DNA from: an uncultured Gammaproteobacteria bacterium
Lineage (GTDB): Bacteria; Pseudomonadota; Gammaproteobacteria; Ga0077536
NCBI GenBank assembly: GCA_938082545.1
Contig: CALKCL010000011.1
Span: 62,001 to 126,000, forward strand
Direction of reading: 5' to 3'
DNA length: 64,000 bases
In this document: piece by piece, positions 44,943 to 54,873 of the stretch
Numbering within the stretch: position 1 is the stretch's first letter
Layout of the letters: each line of letters begins with the position of its first letter
The notes under the pieces: model-generated
What the model saw: only the letters and a program-made list of their open reading frames with translations
Database searches by the model: none
What the model was told of the DNA's origin: nothing
Program-made: the position numbers and the translations under genes

Positions 44943-44978
44943 CTAAATGCTAGGCCTCGATTAAGGCCTAGCATTTAG
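44943..44978 (+). terminator. Strong hairpin between convergent genes (bidirectional terminator)
   Basis: A perfect 15-bp inverted repeat, CTAAATGCTAGGCCT (44943-44957) with AGGCCTAGCATTTAG (44964-44978), loop CGATTA. It lies between the esterase and a convergent hydrolase; T-rich flank TTTCTC follows. It can form on either strand. Confidence 0.75.
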
Positions 44979-45029
44979 TTTCTCACGCGATGGTGTTCCA
45001 ACTATTTCTCTTTGCGACAAGTCAGTCGG

Positions 45030-45749
45030 CTAATCACGGCCAGCTTGAATGATTTTGCTCGATAGAAGCTCCGGGTTCGAGAAACAAACTTCATGAGAAC
45101 CACTTAACTGTACCAATCGAAAAGTTCCTAACTTTTCTGAAAGTCTTGGGTGCCAGCCGAGACTCTGGGGCAAAGCTGTATCCTCAGTTGCATTGATATA
45201 GGACTTTCCTATAGCCATTTCCGAGGGGTTGCTTGTAGTGTTCGATTTATCAACAAACGTTTTGTATGGGTGGGCATTTAATTGATCGTAGTATTTCTCG
45301 GCTACTTCTGACGAAACATCGTTAATGAAAGCTTCTCTCCAGAGTTCGTAAGGTAGTGCTACAGATCCGTCAGGTTTCAGGATCGAATCAAACAATTCTT
45401 TGTAGTGAGGAGGTGTCATATCTAGAAGCGACTCTCCATTATTCGGTACAAATGCATTCCAATATACAAGTCTTCGGACGCGCTTAGGCATCAGATCGGC
45501 AATCCCAGTAATGACCATACCGCCATAACTGTGACCTACTAGAACAAAGTCTGAAAGTTCTTTTTGCTGGATGTAATTCTCTAGCGAATTGATCACATCT
45601 GATAAGCCCACTAATTTGTCGTCGGAAGGACCATTGCCCTTTAAGGTGGGAAGGTGAACTGCATGACCGGCTTTGCGCATGCTTTTTGCGACCGGTTCCA
45701 TAAGCTCGCCGTTATGCCAAGCACCGTGTACTAAAATAAAACATGCCAC
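45030..45749 (-). CDS. Alpha/beta hydrolase (AB_hydrolase_6 type)
   Basis: 239 residues. Seen: LVHGAWHNGELMEPV at the N-terminus, nucleophile elbow VGHSYGGMV near residue 73, catalytic His in LSGSHEVCFSNP. This is the EstC/methylesterase-like group that includes plant salicylate-binding protein 2. It may cleave small esters. The start is GTG with AAGGAG eight bases upstream. Confidence 0.85.
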   Translation of the reverse strand: MACFILVHGAWHNGELMEPVAKSMRKAGHAVHLPTLKGNGPSDDKLVGLSDVINSLENYIQQKELSDFVLVGHSYGGMVITGIADLMPKRVRRLVYWNAFVPNNGESLLDMTPPHYKELFDSILKPDGSVALPYELWREAFINDVSSEVAEKYYDQLNAHPYKTFVDKSNTTSNPSEMAIGKSYINATEDTALPQSLGWHPRLSEKLGTFRLVQLSGSHEVCFSNPELLSSKIIQAGRD

Positions 45750-45825
45750 TCTATAGACTCCTTGATTCTCACGACTAGATGCTAAAAACCAATAATACAG
45801 TTTTTTGTCGAAAGAGGAGAAACAA

Positions 45826-45996
45826 ATGAATGTGCATCTAAGTGATGAATTGATGAGTAATGATCAAATTTATTGTCTTTTTTTGACCGATTTTGGTTCT
45901 TTTTGGCTGTTCTTGCTATTTAGGTTGATTCAGAGCTATAAAGATTCATCTTTTGCCAATATAATGCCGCCGAATTCTTTATCAATAATGTTATAA
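45826..45996 (+). CDS. Possible 56-residue small membrane peptide
   Basis: An ATG at 45826 has an excellent AGAGGAG seven bases upstream, and the frame encodes 56 residues with one hydrophobic segment (FWLFLLFRLI). No family is recognised and composition is not distinctive. It occupies the otherwise empty 298-base gap 45750-46047 before the EF-G gene. It may be real or a chance frame. Confidence 0.3.
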   Translation: MNVHLSDELMSNDQIYCLFLTDFGSFWLFLLFRLIQSYKDSSFANIMPPNSLSIML

Positions 45997-46047
45997 GCGT
46001 ATGCGTCTGAGAACAGGTGCCCAGTACGCTATTTCCAGAGGCCACAC

Positions 46048-48132
46048 ATGACAGACCTTACGCTTTACCGAAACATTGGGATTTTTGCGCACGTTGATGC
46101 AGGGAAAACCACTACCACTGAACGATTCTTAAAATTAACCGGGAAAATACATAAGATCGGTGAAGTACATGATGGTGCTGCGACTACTGATTTCATGGAT
46201 CAAGAGCAAGAACGCGGAATTACGATTCAGTCCGCAGCCACCACTTGTTTCTGGAAAGATCACAGATTCAATATTATCGATACTCCGGGGCACGTTGACT
46301 TTACGATTGAAGTTTATCGCTCTCTAAAAGTTTTAGATGGTGGCGTGGGAGTATTTTGCGGCTCTGGAGGTGTGGAGCCACAATCAGAAACAAACTGGCG
46401 ATATGCTAACGATTCCGAGGTTGCACGTATTATCTATGTAAACAAACTAGATAGAACTGGTGCAGATTTTTACCGTGTAGTTGACCAAGTGGAAAAAGTA
46501 CTGGGAGCTCGTACGGTAGTTATGGTTCTGCCTATTGGTACTGAGGATGAATTTAAAGGAGTCGTGGATCTCCTAACCAGAAAATCTTGGATTTGGGATG
46601 ATTCCGGCGACCCTGACAATTACACTATCGGCGACGTTCCAGAAGATATGGTAGAAAAAGTTGAAGAATATCGCGAAAAAATGATTGAAAGTGCTGTAGA
46701 AATGGATGATGTAGCTATGGAGCAGTATCTCGATGGTGTAGAGCCAGACATGGATACAATTAAAACGTGCATTCGTAAAGGGACAAGAGAACTCATTTTC
46801 TTCCCAACGTTTTGCGGCTCTGCTTTTAAAAACAAAGGCGTTCAACTGATTTTAAACGCAGTTATTGACTATCTTCCTAACCCTACTGAAGTTAAACCTC
46901 AGGCGGAGGTTGATCTCGAGGGCGTTGAGACTGGGGAGCTGGCGTTAGTCGATCCATCTGCGCCGTTTCGAGCATTGGCCTTTAAAATCATGGACGACCG
47001 TTATGGCGCTTTGACTTTTATTAGGATCTATTCTGGAACTATTAAGAAAGGAACTACAGTCCTTAATAGCTTTACCGGAAAGACTGAGCGAATAGGCAGA
47101 ATCGTAGAAATGCATGCTGATTCACGAAATGACGTAGATGTAGCTCAGGCAGGTGATATTGTTGCGGTACTGGGTATGAAGAATGTGCAAACTGGCCATA
47201 CTTTGTGCGATGAGAATAAGCCTGCCACTTTAGAGCCAATGATTTTTCCTGATCCGGTAATATCAATCGCAATTTCACCTACCGACAAAGCAGGTTCTGA
47301 AAAACTTGGTGTTGCGCTTGGAAAAATGATCCAAGAGGATCCGTCTTTTAGAGTCGAGACTGACCAAGAAAGTGGCGAGACTATTATTAAAGGGATGGGT
47401 GAATTACATCTTGATATCAAAGTTGATATCTTAAAGAGAACTCACGGTTGTGAGGTTACTGTTGGGGCACCTCAGGTAGCTTACCGTGAGACTATCACTG
47501 AGAAAACTAAAGACATTTATACTCATAAAAAACAAACGGGTGGTGCTGGTCAGTTCGCTAAAATTGATTACATCATCGAGCCAGGAGAAGTCGGTACTGG
47601 TTTCGAATTCATATCAAAAGTAACTGGAGGAAATGTGCCTCGTGAATTTTGGCCTGCAGTTCAAAAGGGGTTTGAAGGAAGTATCGTTGAAGGCGTGCTA
47701 GCTGGGTTTCCAATGCAGGATGTGAAAGTCACTTTAATGGATGGGGCATATCATGCGGTCGACTCTTCGGCTGTGGCATTTGAAACCGCCGCTCGAGCTG
47801 CTTACCGGCAGACAATGCCTAAAGCATCTCCCCAGTTACTCGAGCCTATCATGAATATTGACGTTTTCACTCCTGAGGATCACGTAGGCGATGTAATTGG
47901 AGATCTTAATCGACGTCGAGGAATGATTAAGGCTCAGGAAGCTCAGGTTAGCGGTGTGAGAATAAAGTCAGAAGCACCCTTGAGTGAGATGTTTGGATAC
48001 ATCGGAGATCTTCGCACGATGACTTCAGGTCGAGGTCAGTTTTCTATGGAGTTCTCTCATTATTCGTCGTGCCCTAAAAATATAGCAGAGGAAGTTATTA
48101 AGGTCGTTAGAGAGCTAAAAGCCGAGAAATAA
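46048..48132 (+). CDS. fusA: Elongation factor G, second-type paralogue
   Basis: Translational GTPase that moves tRNAs and mRNA on the ribosome or helps recycling. 694 residues. Seen: G1 [19 protein letters not shown], switch region [34 protein letters not shown], and domain IV/V with [17 protein letters not shown] and [25 protein letters not shown]. The [33 protein letters not shown] stretch is typical of the second EF-G copy found outside the str operon (as in Pseudomonas). The str neighbours rpsL/rpsG are not here. Confidence 0.92.
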   Translation: MTDLTLYRNIGIFAHVDAGKTTTTERFLKLTGKIHKIGEVHDGAATTDFMDQEQERGITIQSAATTCFWKDHRFNIIDTPGHVDFTIEVYRSLKVLDGGVGVFCGSGGVEPQSETNWRYANDSEVARIIYVNKLDRTGADFYRVVDQVEKVLGARTVVMVLPIGTEDEFKGVVDLLTRKSWIWDDSGDPDNYTIGDVPEDMVEKVEEYREKMIESAVEMDDVAMEQYLDGVEPDMDTIKTCIRKGTRELIFFPTFCGSAFKNKGVQLILNAVIDYLPNPTEVKPQAEVDLEGVETGELALVDPSAPFRALAFKIMDDRYGALTFIRIYSGTIKKGTTVLNSFTGKTERIGRIVEMHADSRNDVDVAQAGDIVAVLGMKNVQTGHTLCDENKPATLEPMIFPDPVISIAISPTDKAGSEKLGVALGKMIQEDPSFRVETDQESGETIIKGMGELHLDIKVDILKRTHGCEVTVGAPQVAYRETITEKTKDIYTHKKQTGGAGQFAKIDYIIEPGEVGTGFEFISKVTGGNVPREFWPAVQKGFEGSIVEGVLAGFPMQDVKVTLMDGAYHAVDSSAVAFETAARAAYRQTMPKASPQLLEPIMNIDVFTPEDHVGDVIGDLNRRRGMIKAQEAQVSGVRIKSEAPLSEMFGYIGDLRTMTSGRGQFSMEFSHYSSCPKNIAEEVIKVVRELKAEK

Positions 48133-48139
48133 GTTGAAA

Positions 48140-48165
48140 AGCCCTAGCTTAATTAAGCTAGGGCT
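48140..48165 (+). terminator. 26-base perfect palindrome between convergent genes
   Basis: AGCCCTAGCTTAA (48140-48152) and TTAAGCTAGGGCT (48153-48165) form an uninterrupted palindrome, eight bases after the EF-G stop. The right half covers the stop codon of pepN (48153-48155). Likely a shared bidirectional terminator; no long T run follows on either side. Confidence 0.65.
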
Positions 48166-50777
48166 CTACTGACTACTTCTCTAGTATCTTTTGACAGGTC
48201 AAGACTACCTTGGATGGCTGTTAAGGCATCTTTGGCAAGATGTTGACGCTTGTCGTCGAATTTTTTCCAACGATCAAATGAGCGCGCTAATCGGGCTGCA
48301 ATTTGAGCATTGACTTTATCCAGCCGCATTATTTGCTCGGCTGCGAACTGGTATCCGCTTCCGTCTGAAGCATGGAATTGTGCGTGGTTTCCTTGGCAAA
48401 ACGAGCTGATCAGAGAACGCACTCTGTTGGGGTTGGTTATGTCAAAGTCATCGTGATTTAAAAGGCCTTTCACTTCTTCTAGGGTGTTAGACAATACTGA
48501 AGTTGCTTGCACCGCAAACCATTTATCTATGACTAGTTGTTCCTGCTTCCATTTATTGTAGAACCAGTTAAGTGCCTCCAGTCGTTCAGGGCAGTCACAA
48601 TTTGCCAGCGTAACCAGTGCAGCCATCCCATCGGTCATGTTATTAGCGTTTTTAACCTGGTCCAGAGACACCGTGCGTATCTTTTGGTCCCCGAGTTCCA
48701 TTAAATAGCTAAGTGCAATATTTTTGATGCTTCTTATACCCGCTGATGTAGCGTCAGGACTGTAGTCTTTGTCTTCCTGAAAGTAGATGTAAGCTTCCGA
48801 AAACTCTGCTTCTAGGTTTTTAGCAAGATGCATTCTAAGTCCAGATCGGGCGATTAGTATTGCCTCTGGATCGACTATAGGCATTTGTTCTGCAATATAG
48901 CTGGCGCTAGGCAGCGTTAACACCTCCACCGCAAAGGCAGTGTCATTTTTAGCCATTTTCAGTGCTTTTCGAAAGGTATCAATGAGGCTATTGCCATAGT
49001 CTGGAAGTATTTTGCGCTGGATACGATCAATGTTTATTAAGATCGTTTTTAAAGCGAGTCTTTGAGAAGACTCCCAGCGGTTGAAGGGATCTGTATCGTA
49101 GGCAGATAGGACAGCAAGCTCACTGTCCTTATAGTCATAGTTGAGAATTACCGGCGCAGAGAAATTACGTAAAATAGACGGAATCGGCTTTTCTTTGATG
49201 TTTTGATAAGTAACGGTCTGTTGTTGGGAGGAAAGCAAAATAGTTTCTTCAGGCTCTCCTTCTTTATTTGAAAGCGGTACCTCATTACCATGAGCGTTAA
49301 ATAGTGCTAGCTGAATGGGTATTAAAAACGGTTTCTGTTGGTCTTCATTGCTATAACTGGATTTTTGCGCAAAAGTGAGCGTATAGCTCTGATCTTCTTG
49401 ATCATACATACTCGATACCTCAACGGTCGGTGTGCCTCTCTGGCTGTACCAAAGTGAGAATTGATCGAAATCAAAATCGGCAGCAGCACTCATTGCATTG
49501 ACAAAGTCTTCTGTACAGACGGCCTGTCCATCATGGCGAGCAAAATATAGATCCATCCCTTTACGAAATTTTTCAGGTCCAATTAATGTGTGGATCATTC
49601 GGACGACTTCGGCTCCTTTGTTATATACAGTCGCCGTATAGAAGTTGCTGATTTCCATATAGGCTTCAGGCCGTACCGGATGAGCCATAGGACTTGCATC
49701 CTCAGGAAACTGGCTTGCACGCAAGGCTCTTACTTCCTGTATTCTTTGGACGGGGGCGCTGTAACGGTCTTCGCCATAGCGCTGATCTCTAAATACTGTC
49801 AGACCTTCTTTCAAACTGAGTTGGAACCAATCTCTACACGTGACACGGTTCCCTGTCCAATTGTGGAAGTATTCGTGGGCAATGACTCGATCTAGCATCA
49901 TGAAATCATAGTCTGTCGCGGTGTCAGATCGGGCTAAGACATATTTAGTGTTAAATATATTGAGTCCTTTGTTTTCCATCGCCCCCATATTGAAATCACT
50001 TACAGCGACGATCATGTACTGATCTAGATCAAGCTCAAGACCAAACACTTCTTCATCCCATTTCATAGCGGATTTAAGACACTTTATTGCAAATTCACAT
50101 TGGTCTAGCTTTCCAGGCTCTACATAGAAAATCAGATCTACTGACCGTTCGGAAGCTGTCACAAATTCGCTCGCAACGCGATCCAATTTCCCTGCTACCA
50201 TTGCGAACAAGTAAGATGGTTTTGGGAAAGGATCGATCCAGCGAGCCCAATGGGTCCCATTATCAAGGGTGCCGCTTGCATCTAAGTTCCCGTTCGAAAG
50301 CAGCACTGGGTACTGTTCTTTATCTGCGATAATAGTGGTTGTATAAAGGCTCATTACATCCGGCCGATCGAGAAAATAAGTTATCCGACGAAAGCCTTCG
50401 GCTTCACACTGGGTAAATAAGCCGTCTTTAGATGCGTACAAACCTTCTAGCAAAGTATTTTCTTTAGGATTAATGTGCACGATAGTTTCGAGTTCAAAAG
50501 CTTCTGGAACATTTGGTATTGTTAGCGTGTCCTGGCTAATCGTTACAGCTGAGAAAGGAACGGTAACCCCGTCTAATGAGATTGAGACAAGGTCAAGGTT
50601 AAGACCGTTAAGCACAAGTGGGTCGACTTCATCTCGCGAGTCAGACTGCCTGTGAATCGTGAGATTGCCTTTAACTTCTGTATATTTCTCGTATATTGCA
50701 ATCGTCAAGTTCGTGTGCGTGATCGCATAGGCAGGGGGGCGATAGTCTTTTAAATAAGTCGTAACTGGTGCTTTCAT
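48153..50777 (-). CDS. pepN: Aminopeptidase N
   Basis: M1-family zinc aminopeptidase, 874 residues (E. coli 870), cytoplasmic. Seen: exopeptidase motif GAMEN near residue 264, zinc-binding HEYFHNWTGNRV near 297 with the second Glu in KEGLTVFRDQ 19 residues on, and the C-terminal helical domain (DTAFAVEVLTLPS). It trims N-terminal residues of peptides. Unbroken and of normal length. Confidence 0.96.
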   Translation of the reverse strand: MKAPVTTYLKDYRPPAYAITHTNLTIAIYEKYTEVKGNLTIHRQSDSRDEVDPLVLNGLNLDLVSISLDGVTVPFSAVTISQDTLTIPNVPEAFELETIVHINPKENTLLEGLYASKDGLFTQCEAEGFRRITYFLDRPDVMSLYTTTIIADKEQYPVLLSNGNLDASGTLDNGTHWARWIDPFPKPSYLFAMVAGKLDRVASEFVTASERSVDLIFYVEPGKLDQCEFAIKCLKSAMKWDEEVFGLELDLDQYMIVAVSDFNMGAMENKGLNIFNTKYVLARSDTATDYDFMMLDRVIAHEYFHNWTGNRVTCRDWFQLSLKEGLTVFRDQRYGEDRYSAPVQRIQEVRALRASQFPEDASPMAHPVRPEAYMEISNFYTATVYNKGAEVVRMIHTLIGPEKFRKGMDLYFARHDGQAVCTEDFVNAMSAAADFDFDQFSLWYSQRGTPTVEVSSMYDQEDQSYTLTFAQKSSYSNEDQQKPFLIPIQLALFNAHGNEVPLSNKEGEPEETILLSSQQQTVTYQNIKEKPIPSILRNFSAPVILNYDYKDSELAVLSAYDTDPFNRWESSQRLALKTILINIDRIQRKILPDYGNSLIDTFRKALKMAKNDTAFAVEVLTLPSASYIAEQMPIVDPEAILIARSGLRMHLAKNLEAEFSEAYIYFQEDKDYSPDATSAGIRSIKNIALSYLMELGDQKIRTVSLDQVKNANNMTDGMAALVTLANCDCPERLEALNWFYNKWKQEQLVIDKWFAVQATSVLSNTLEEVKGLLNHDDFDITNPNRVRSLISSFCQGNHAQFHASDGSGYQFAAEQIMRLDKVNAQIAARLARSFDRWKKFDDKRQHLAKDALTAIQGSLDLSKDTREVVSRALA

Positions 50778-50905
50778 AAAATTTAATATATTCCTTAAAA
50801 TAGACCTGCGATCTTTTTCATCTATGATAATCTAATTGACAGTATTTTTATGCACTCATTCAGAGATAGGGCATGCAACTGTGAAATTTTTTAAAGGCAA
50901 GATTT

Positions 50906-52690
50906 ATGAGTTTTACTAAAATTTTATGCTTCGGCTTGTTCTATTTTGTCGGCGGGATTTCTTTAGCAGACGATTTGAGGCTGCTGAATCAACATGAAGA
51001 TCATGCAAATTGGCTATCTTATGGTCAAGGATATTCAAATCAACGTTACAGCAACTTGAATCAGGTGACTCAGTCGAACGTTGAAAAATTGACTCCAGCT
51101 TGGATATATCAGACAGGGATATTAGGCACATTTCCGACAAACCCATTAGTAGTGGATGGGACTATGTTTATCACTACGCCTTTCAATCATGTGGTCGCTC
51201 TCAATGCGGTCACGGGTGAAGAAATGTGGAGATACAAGCATAAGCAATCTCAAGCCAGTCTATGTTGTGGATCTCACAATCGTGGTGTGGCCTGGGGATA
51301 CGGGCAGTTGTTTATGATAACCGCTGATGCGCGCGTTATAGCCTTAAATGCGTCGACAGGAGCAATCACTTGGGACATCCCTATGGTGGATCCGATGAGC
51401 GGGGAACAAACCGATTTGGAGGACATAAGACAATATAATGACGAGACTAAACCCAGTTTCGACTCGATGACTAGATTTGCAGGGAATATGGCGCCTATTG
51501 TTTATGATGGAAAAGTTTTTGTGGGCGTCAGCGGCACAGGCTACAGTGCAAATTTAGAGGAGGCTGAATCTGGAGAAGAGGCTATAAAATCACTAGGAAG
51601 ACCTGGTGTGCGTTCCGGCTTAAGAGCTTTTATGAGCGCTTATGACGTGAATAACGGTGACTTGTTGTGGCGTTGGTATGTTACGGCTTCCGAGGGCTGG
51701 GAAGGCGACTACAACACTGAAACAAGCTTTGGTGACCTCATGGAGCGAGATACTCTGGTCGAGCGAGAATATGAGTCTGAGTATAGTGATGCATGGCAGC
51801 GGGGAGGGGGTTCAATATATGGTTCTCCTTCGATAGATCCCGAGCTGGGTTTAATCTATGTTGGGACAGGCAACCCCTCTCCCACATACGCGGATCAGGA
51901 ACGCCCAGGTGATAACTTGTACACATCGTCCGTGGTGGCCCTTGATATCAAGACTGGCGAGTTAAGATGGCATCATCAGGTCGTGCCCCATGATATATGG
52001 GGATACGATGTTGCGGCACCTCCAATTTTGTTCGATACAGTCAATGAGGATAGCAGCCCTAGAAAAGCAGTTGCTGTTATGTCTAAATCAGGGTGGTTAT
52101 ATGTCTTAGATAGGGAAAGTGGGGTTCCCATTTTAAGGTCGGAGGCGTTTGTTCCCCAGAGTGAAACGATGTTTCAACGTCCCACCGATGCAGGAGTAGA
52201 AATTTCTCCAGGTGCGGCTGGCGGCGCAAACTGGCCACCTGGTGCATACAGTCCCGAAACACAAACGATTTATGTTCTAGCCTCTCATCGGCCTACTATC
52301 TATCGTCGCGAGACCACTACTGAGGGGAAGGCACTCAATATCCTAGATTTCGCGCCACATCTTGAGAATTGGGGACAATTGAGCGCCATTAACTTGGACA
52401 GTGGTAAAATAACATGGAAGAGAAAAACCGAACACCCATTGATTTCTGGCGCTCTTACTACTGCCGGAAGATTACTTTTTCATGGGCAATCGAATGGGGA
52501 GTTCGTTGCCAGAGATGTTGGAGATGGCGAGATTAAATGGAAGTTTCGAACTGGTGCAGGGGTTAATGCACCTCCAATTACTTATAGCGTCGAGGGGAAG
52601 CAATATGTTGCGGTAGCTGCCGGTGGGCACGCACTTTTTGGATATCCTTTGGGAGATGCTGTGATTAGTTTTTCGCTACCAGATGATTAA
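50906..52690 (+). CDS. PQQ-dependent alcohol dehydrogenase (quinoprotein)
   Basis: 594 residues, signal peptide (1-20, cut after LA), eight-bladed propeller with repeated tryptophan-docking W segments. Seen: the vicinal disulfide LCCGSHNRG near 119, metal-ligand segment GTGNPSPTYAD, and WGYD at 365-368. Most relatives have an Asp after this Trp as catalytic base; here it is Gly 366, while Asp 368 is kept. It acts in the periplasm. The alcohol is unknown. No cytochrome domain is fused, so a separate electron acceptor is needed. Ends one base before a convergent crotonase gene. Confidence 0.88.
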   Translation: MSFTKILCFGLFYFVGGISLADDLRLLNQHEDHANWLSYGQGYSNQRYSNLNQVTQSNVEKLTPAWIYQTGILGTFPTNPLVVDGTMFITTPFNHVVALNAVTGEEMWRYKHKQSQASLCCGSHNRGVAWGYGQLFMITADARVIALNASTGAITWDIPMVDPMSGEQTDLEDIRQYNDETKPSFDSMTRFAGNMAPIVYDGKVFVGVSGTGYSANLEEAESGEEAIKSLGRPGVRSGLRAFMSAYDVNNGDLLWRWYVTASEGWEGDYNTETSFGDLMERDTLVEREYESEYSDAWQRGGGSIYGSPSIDPELGLIYVGTGNPSPTYADQERPGDNLYTSSVVALDIKTGELRWHHQVVPHDIWGYDVAAPPILFDTVNEDSSPRKAVAVMSKSGWLYVLDRESGVPILRSEAFVPQSETMFQRPTDAGVEISPGAAGGANWPPGAYSPETQTIYVLASHRPTIYRRETTTEGKALNILDFAPHLENWGQLSAINLDSGKITWKRKTEHPLISGALTTAGRLLFHGQSNGEFVARDVGDGEIKWKFRTGAGVNAPPITYSVEGKQYVAVAAGGHALFGYPLGDAVISFSLPDD

Positions 52691-52691
52691 G

Positions 52692-53480
52692 TTAAAATCC
52701 GACATACGAGCCTTCTCGCTTTTCTTTGAAAGCGTTAATCGCTTCAATGTGATCCGGGCCATTTTTAGCAATGGCAATATGAGATGAGATAAGATCTAGA
52801 CTAGTTATTAGATCGCTGTTGGCTCCATCATCGACTGCCTGTTTGATGAGAGAAACCGATAGCGGAGGATTCCTTGCAATACTTGATGCGAGAAGACGGG
52901 TCTGGTCCACAAGTTCTGTATCTGGCCAGACGTGATTTATCAAACCAATACGCTTGGCTTCATCTGCATCAATGAATTTCCCCGAGAGAAGCATTTCTAG
53001 CGCCATCGACTTTCCTACTATCCTCGGTAAAAACCACGCTCCACCCCCTCCTGGTAAAAGGCCAATTTTGCAATATGTTTCAGCCATTTTGCAACTCTCC
53101 CCACCGACTCTAATATCACAAGCTAATGCAAGATCTAACCCCCCTCCTGCCGCCACTCCATTAATTGATGCTATAGTCGGTTTTTTACAGACTAACATTA
53201 GCTTTGGAAAGGCTTGGATGACGTCACTGATGTATTGTCGTGTGACATGCGGCCGGTTGTCGGCGACTTCTCCCATATTAGAGATATCTCCACCGGCCGA
53301 GAATGCTTTACCGGCACCAGTTAGAACAATCACTCTGACGTGGTCGTTGTTCTCACATTTATCAACGAGTTCTGATAGAAGGAAGAGCATATCATCGCTG
53401 AAAGCATTGAGCTTTTTAGGGTTATTGAGCGTCAGTGTCGCGATTCCGCTACTAATTTCAATTGTGACTGGATCAGGCAT
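52692..53480 (-). CDS. Enoyl-CoA hydratase/isomerase family protein
   Basis: 262-residue crotonase. Seen: NNPKKLNAFSDDML, oxyanion segment GKAFSAGGDISNM, second segment GVAAGGGLDLALACDIRV and the catalytic-glutamate region AETYCKIGLLPGGGGAWFLPRIVG, so this member looks more like a true hydratase than the others here. ATG 53480 has GGAG seven bases upstream; the frame is also open from TTG 53483. Convergent with the quinoprotein gene. Confidence 0.88.
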   Translation of the reverse strand: MPDPVTIEISSGIATLTLNNPKKLNAFSDDMLFLLSELVDKCENNDHVRVIVLTGAGKAFSAGGDISNMGEVADNRPHVTRQYISDVIQAFPKLMLVCKKPTIASINGVAAGGGLDLALACDIRVGGESCKMAETYCKIGLLPGGGGAWFLPRIVGKSMALEMLLSGKFIDADEAKRIGLINHVWPDTELVDQTRLLASSIARNPPLSVSLIKQAVDDGANSDLITSLDLISSHIAIAKNGPDHIEAINAFKEKREGSYVGF

Positions 53481-53579
53481 CAATTAACTCCATTTGTTAG
53501 TGCAGCATTTTCCGAACATTAGTTTAATATAGTAACAAATCCGATTGATCTTTAAATTAAGACTATTAGGCGTGGAAAT

Positions 53580-54869
53580 ATGAGTGTGAACAAAAATTTG
53601 CTGGATTTTATCAATAGATCTCCGACACCTTTTCATGCAGTTAAAAATATGCGTACAGAGCTTGTAAAGCATGGATTTAAGGAGTTACGTGAGAGTGAAA
53701 GGGAAAAATTGGCCCCCTCAGGGCAATATTTTGTAGTTAGGAATAACTCATCACTGGTTGCATTCCGTTTTTCAGACAAGGGTTCCATGGCCGGTGTGCG
53801 GATGGTTGGGGCTCATACTGATAGTCCTTGTCTTAAGCTTAAACCTAATGCAGTTGTGGAACATGACGGCTATGTACAACTGGGTGTTGAGCCGTATGGG
53901 GGCGTTTTAATGAATCCTTGGTTCGATAGGGACCTTTCACTGGCAGGAAGAGTCACCTTGATGTCTCCTGATAAGATTTTGTTCAGCAGACTCATAGATT
54001 TTGAAACTCCGATTGCTTTTATTCCGAGTCTGGCAATACATTTGGATCGAGAAGCTAATAGCGGGCGCAAAGTTAACCCCCAGACAATGCTTCCACCTGT
54101 CGTCGGGCTATCTGGGACAGATAAATTTAATCTAAAGCAGTTAATTCTTGATAAACTAGTAGACTCTCAATTGGCTAAAAAGACTGATGTCGTATCTGAT
54201 TTTGAGCTATCCCTTTATGATACGAACCCCGCTGCGATAATTGGTTTGGATGAGGCATTTATCGCTGGGAGCCGGCTAGATAATTTAGTCAGTTGTTGGA
54301 TTGGTCTTAAAGCACTGATAGATTCTAGCTCTGTGGACACGCAACTATTAATTTGTAATGACCATGAAGAAGTTGGCAGTGGATCGTTTGCAGGAGCGAG
54401 AAGCGATCTACTGGAGAGTGTCCTCATGCGCATGGTCGGCGACGCAGCAAAATTTTCCTCGGTAATGTCTAGGTCCCTTTTAGTATCTGCAGACAATGCT
54501 CATGGGCTTCATCCGAACTTCCTTGAGAAGCATGATCAATCACATGGCCCTGTTCTAAATGCTGGCCCCGTTTTAAAGTTCAATGCTAATCAAAGTTATG
54601 CGACCAATAGCGAGACTGCTGCGATACTTAATCTAGCCGCCGGTAATAAAAATATTCCAATGCAGTCTTTTGTTTCACGCTCGGACATGGGGTGCGGAAG
54701 TACTATTGGTCCATTAACAAGCACTCGTCTTGGCGTAAAAGCTTTGGATGTCGGCATACCAACGTTTGGGATGCATTCAATTAGAGAGCTGGCAGGAGCC
54801 CGAGACCTAGATGCACTCTATTCTTTGCTCTGCGGCTTATTTGAGCTACCCTCAATCGAAGTAGCGTAG
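53580..54869 (+). CDS. apeB: M18 family aminopeptidase
   Basis: Binuclear zinc aminopeptidase, 429 residues. Metal and catalytic residues visible: GAHTDSPCLKLKP (His/Asp near 82-84), AGSRLDNLVSCW (bridging Asp), CNDHEEVGSGSFAGA (Glu pair), SADNAHG and the C-terminal GMHSIRELAGARD (His). Forms large tetrahedral dodecamers in known members; prefers acidic or neutral N-terminal residues. Ends four bases before a convergent SnoaL gene. Confidence 0.92.
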   Translation: MSVNKNLLDFINRSPTPFHAVKNMRTELVKHGFKELRESEREKLAPSGQYFVVRNNSSLVAFRFSDKGSMAGVRMVGAHTDSPCLKLKPNAVVEHDGYVQLGVEPYGGVLMNPWFDRDLSLAGRVTLMSPDKILFSRLIDFETPIAFIPSLAIHLDREANSGRKVNPQTMLPPVVGLSGTDKFNLKQLILDKLVDSQLAKKTDVVSDFELSLYDTNPAAIIGLDEAFIAGSRLDNLVSCWIGLKALIDSSSVDTQLLICNDHEEVGSGSFAGARSDLLESVLMRMVGDAAKFSSVMSRSLLVSADNAHGLHPNFLEKHDQSHGPVLNAGPVLKFNANQSYATNSETAAILNLAAGNKNIPMQSFVSRSDMGCGSTIGPLTSTRLGVKALDVGIPTFGMHSIRELAGARDLDALYSLLCGLFELPSIEVA

Positions 54870-54873
54870 TTTT

